DNA from: Deinococcus rubellus
Lineage (GTDB): Bacteria; Deinococcota; Deinococci; Deinococcales; Deinococcaceae
NCBI RefSeq assembly: GCF_025244745.1
Contig: NZ_CP104213.1
Coordinates: forward strand, 2,977,812 to 3,041,811
Length of the DNA stretch: 64,000 nt
Reading direction: 5' to 3'
The translations under genes were made by a program, and so were the position numbers. The notes under the pieces were generated by a model. That model was not told where the DNA came from. It did no database searches and saw only the letters and a list, made by a program, of their open reading frames with translations. Numbering within the stretch: position 1 is the stretch's first letter; each line of letters opens with the position of its first letter. Of the stretch, positions 60,912-64,000 are shown one piece after another.

Positions 60912-61586
60912 TCAGAGCCGCAGCCAGCTCGGCATCACCGAGAAGGCCCAGCTCGCCAGCAGCGTGAAGCGCCCAGTGACCATCAGCAGGCCGAGCGCCA
61001 CCAGAATCGCCCCGCCGATTTTCTCGAAGATTCCGGCGTACTTGTTGAGGCGGCGCAGGTTGAACCGCTCCCACAGCAGCGCCGAGAGCAGGAACGGCAC
61101 GGCCAGGCCCAGGGTGTAGACCAGCAGCAGGCCCACGCCCTGACCCAGACTGCGGGTGCTGGCGGCCAGACCCAGAATGCTGCCCAGCACCGGCCCCAGG
61201 CAGGGACTCCAGCCGAAAGCGAAGGCTGCACCCAGCGCCACCGGGCCGTACTGGTCCGCCGCCGACAGTTCACGGGTGTCGCGCATCATGAACGGCAGCC
61301 GGATGACTCCCAGCATGACCAGCCCGAAAAAGATGATCAGCACCCCGGCCAGCCGAGATAAGGTGAAGCGGTAAGCGTCGAGCAGCGAGCCGAGGCCACT
61401 GGCGGTGGCCCCCAGCGCCACGAACACCAGGCCGAAGCCCAGGATGAAGCCCAGCGCCCGCGTGATGGGGGCCTTGCCGCCGATGACGCCCAGGTAGCTC
61501 GGCACCAGCGGCAGCACACACGGCGACAGAAACGAGATCAGCCCCGCGATGAAGGCAATGGTGAGGCTGGGAGCGCTGGAGACCAT
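60912..61586 (-). CDS. ccdA: Cytochrome c biogenesis protein CcdA
   Basis: 224 residues and six helices with the redox cysteines in LSPCVLPLVP and WSPCLGPVLG. It moves electrons from thioredoxin to the outside for CcmG/CcmH. A -10 TAGACT (minus strand, 61593-61598) lies 6 bases before ATG, so it is the leaderless first gene of the ccdA-ccmA-ccmB unit. Confidence 0.95.
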   Translation of the reverse strand: MVSSAPSLTIAFIAGLISFLSPCVLPLVPSYLGVIGGKAPITRALGFILGFGLVFVALGATASGLGSLLDAYRFTLSRLAGVLIIFFGLVMLGVIRLPFMMRDTRELSAADQYGPVALGAAFAFGWSPCLGPVLGSILGLAASTRSLGQGVGLLLVYTLGLAVPFLLSALLWERFNLRRLNKYAGIFEKIGGAILVALGLLMVTGRFTLLASWAFSVMPSWLRL

Positions 61587-61654
61587 GCCGGGAGTCTAGC
61601 GCCGGGGGCGGGGGCGGGCGTCCTGACCAGACAACACCAACTCAGCCCAGCGCC

Positions 61655-62464
61655 TCAGGCTCCCGCCTCCAGCAGCACCGCCCGCGCCTCCTCGACGTGC
61701 ATGGCCTCCACCATCTGCCCGCGCAGTGTGATCAGGCTTTTGCCCTCGGCGCGGCCCGTTTCCCAGGCGCTGAGCAGTTCGCGGGCCGCCTGCACTTCCG
61801 CCTCACTGACGCCGTAGACGCGCTGGGCGACGGCCACCTGCGACGGATGAATCAGCGTCTTGCCGTCGAAACCCAAATCGCGGCCCTGAACGCACTCGCG
61901 CTCGAAACCCTCGGCGTCGTGAATGTCGTTGTACACCGCGTCGAGAACACATTTGCCGTGGGCGCGGGCGGCCAGCACCACCGCGCTGAGGGCGTGCAGT
62001 AGCGGCATGCGGCCCGGCGCGGGGCGGGTCCGCAGGGCGTGGGCCAGGTCGTTGGTCCCCACGATCAGGCCCGCCACACTCTGCTCGGCGGCCAGGTCGG
62101 GCGCGGCCAGCACCCCGCGCGGCGTCTCGATCATCAGCCATAGTGGCAGCCCCAGCGTCATGCTGCGCGGCACGCCCGCTTCCTCGACCTTGGGCAATAC
62201 CAGACCGTCAGGCTTCTCGCACAGCACTGCTTGCTGGTCGGCCTGCTCCCAGGCGGTGCCGGAACTGTTGAGCCGCACCAGCACCGGGCAATCGAAACCC
62301 TCGCGCAGCGCCGCACAGATGTTCTCGCGGGCCTGGGCCTTGTGTTCGGGGGCCACGCCGTCTTCAAGGTCAAGAATCAGCAGGTCCGCGCCCAGGGTCC
62401 GCGCTCTGGAAATGGCGCGCAGATTGTCGCCCGGCACGTAGAGGGCGCTGCGGGGCCGCTTCAT
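61655..62464 (-). CDS. CitE/HpcH-type lyase-aldolase
   Basis: 269 residues. Motifs of the CitE-like family are SALYVPGDN, LILDLEDGVAPE with acidic metal ligands, VLVRLNSSGT, and LIHPSQVAVA. It probably cleaves a CoA or acyl ester such as malyl- or citramalyl-CoA. Its ATG overlaps the stop of the short membrane peptide by 3 to 4 bases, so they are coupled. Confidence 0.88.
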   Translation of the reverse strand: MKRPRSALYVPGDNLRAISRARTLGADLLILDLEDGVAPEHKAQARENICAALREGFDCPVLVRLNSSGTAWEQADQQAVLCEKPDGLVLPKVEEAGVPRSMTLGLPLWLMIETPRGVLAAPDLAAEQSVAGLIVGTNDLAHALRTRPAPGRMPLLHALSAVVLAARAHGKCVLDAVYNDIHDAEGFERECVQGRDLGFDGKTLIHPSQVAVAQRVYGVSEAEVQAARELLSAWETGRAEGKSLITLRGQMVEAMHVEEARAVLLEAGA

Positions 62465-62574
62465 GCGGCAGGCCGGACACGCGAGCGGGCCGCGCTGGAG
62501 GCGAGCAGAAACGGCAGCAACACCAGCAGATACCGCCAGCCGAAGCGCCGACGCGGGGGATGTGGGGAGCGCAT
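62461..62574 (-). CDS. Short membrane peptide upstream of the CitE-like gene
   Basis: A 37-residue frame from ATG 62574. An Arg/Pro-rich start is followed by one membrane helix (WRYLLVLLPFLLASSA). The stop TGA overlaps the CitE-like ATG (ATGA). A -10 TACGCT (minus strand, 62582-62587) lies 7 bases before the ATG, exactly the leaderless spacing used elsewhere in the window; this supports it as a real gene. Function unknown. Confidence 0.6.
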   Translation of the reverse strand: MRSPHPPRRRFGWRYLLVLLPFLLASSAARSRVRPAA

Positions 62575-62732
62575 GTCAGACAGCGTAGCGGCTGAATCTA
62601 AGGAGTGGTATGTCCTGAGGCCCGGGAGACGTTTAGGGTTGGGCAGATTGGACGGGCCACCCGCTTGGCCTTCCCTTCACCCTGCAAGCGCCGCACCATT
62701 GCCTTGCCCACCCAGGCGTTACAACCCAGGGC

Positions 62733-63620
<888 letters not shown>

Positions 63621-63650
63621 CCTTCAGAGTCAAACGAACAGAGTCAAATG

Positions 63651-63690
63651 AAAACAGCCGCGCCCAGAATTGACTGGACGCGGCTGTTTT
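63651..63690. terminator. Bidirectional intrinsic terminator
   Basis: AAAACAGCCGCG (63651-63662) pairs with CGCGGCTGTTTT (63679-63690), giving a 12-bp stem with an A-run on one side and a T-run on the other. It lies between the aldo/keto reductase and the convergent DoxX gene. Confidence 0.9.
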
Positions 63691-63721
63691 CTGTGTGCCT
63701 GAACTGCTTCTCCCCTACTTG

Positions 63722-64000
63722 CTATTTGCCCCGGTCAGCGACGACCAGCAGCAAGCCGCCCATCATGGCGACGTTCTTGGAAAAGTGAAGCATCTGGCCC
63801 TGGCGCTCGGCTCCCTCCAGTTGCCAGAAGGGGTGGCCCACCACCGTCGTCGGCACCATCGAGGCCAGCAGCGCCAGCGCCGAGGTGCGCGGCATGATGC
63901 CCAGCGCCATTAGAGCGCCCGAGGCCGCCATGACGCCGCCGTTGATCTGGGTCAGGCGCTCCGGCTCGGGCAGCCCCGCGCGCTCGACCAGCCTGGCACG
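63722..64000 (-). CDS. DoxX-family membrane protein, cut by the right edge
   Basis: 93 codons are visible; the start lies outside the window. The visible part has two hydrophobic helices (MAASGALMALGIMPRTSALA and MVPTTVVGHPFW), followed by QMLHFSKNVAMMGGLLLVVA, which is the DoxX C-terminal motif. DoxX proteins are small four-helix oxidoreductase-linked membrane proteins. Confidence 0.82.
   Translation of the reverse strand, partial: RARLVERAGLPEPERLTQINGGVMAASGALMALGIMPRTSALALLASMVPTTVVGHPFWQLEGAERQGQMLHFSKNVAMMGGLLLVVADRGK

Overview
The window is high-GC bacterial chromosome, most likely from a Deinococcus species. The evidence is a Thermus/Deinococcus-type 7Fe ferredoxin, a carotenoid desaturase coupled to a P450 of the deinoxanthin-hydroxylase type, and a TAnnnT -10 box 5-7 bases before the start codon of at least 22 genes. 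That spacing implies leaderless mRNA, which is common in this genus. The content is mostly chromosomal housekeeping: no prophage, intact insertion sequence, CRISPR array, rRNA or tRNA was seen.

Region by region. 0-14 kb: the start of a truncated gene at the left edge, a Ca2+/H+ antiporter, a paired M16 peptidase (one inactive, one active subunit), ferredoxin, a MobA-like nucleotidyltransferase, a YkvA protein, a two-gene ABC exporter, a metallo-hydrolase, a soluble Ser/Thr kinase, rlmH, a GIY-YIG-like protein, an M29 aminopeptidase, a decayed ArsR-type regulator and YjbQ. 14-20 kb: a VIT-type metal transporter whose promoter contains a Fur-like palindrome, ftsH, a lipoprotein, a MazG-DinB fusion, a methyltransferase and a gene split at an A8 run. 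20-28 kb: a five-gene translationally coupled efflux operon (two TolC-like proteins, HlyD-type adaptor, ABC ATPase, MacB-type permease) divergent from a two-component system. 28-34 kb: hypothetical and Nudix-like genes, nagZ, a lipoprotein, and the P450/carotenoid desaturase pair.

34-42.5 kb is the most interesting part. A class Ib ribonucleotide reductase operon (nrdI-nrdE-nrdF-nrdH) has a well-formed promoter and a leader that matches the cobalamin riboswitch core. It is followed by a WYL regulator and a cluster of DinB, DUF3224 and DUF1905 genes. The whole block lies between decayed same-strand fragments of ureE-ureF on one side and ureG on the other, so it appears to sit inside the ruins of a urease accessory operon.

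42.5-52 kb: a lipoprotein, a large secreted protein with two tandem domain repeats, alr, HAD and HD hydrolases, agmatine deiminase, a thioredoxin-like protein, a frameshifted amino-acid-binding protein, an LCP-family protein and a GNAT acetyltransferase. 52-61.6 kb: an essentially complete System I cytochrome c maturation locus (ccdA, ccmA, ccmB, then ccmC, ccmD, ccmE, ccmF, ccmG-like, ccmH), ending in a CcmI-like/cytochrome c fusion and a Rieske protein. One plus-strand secreted-protein gene interrupts it. 61.6-64 kb: a small membrane peptide coupled to a CitE-like lyase, an aldo/keto reductase, and a DoxX-type gene cut by the right edge.

All assignments come from reading the sequence and from remembered family features; no database search was run.
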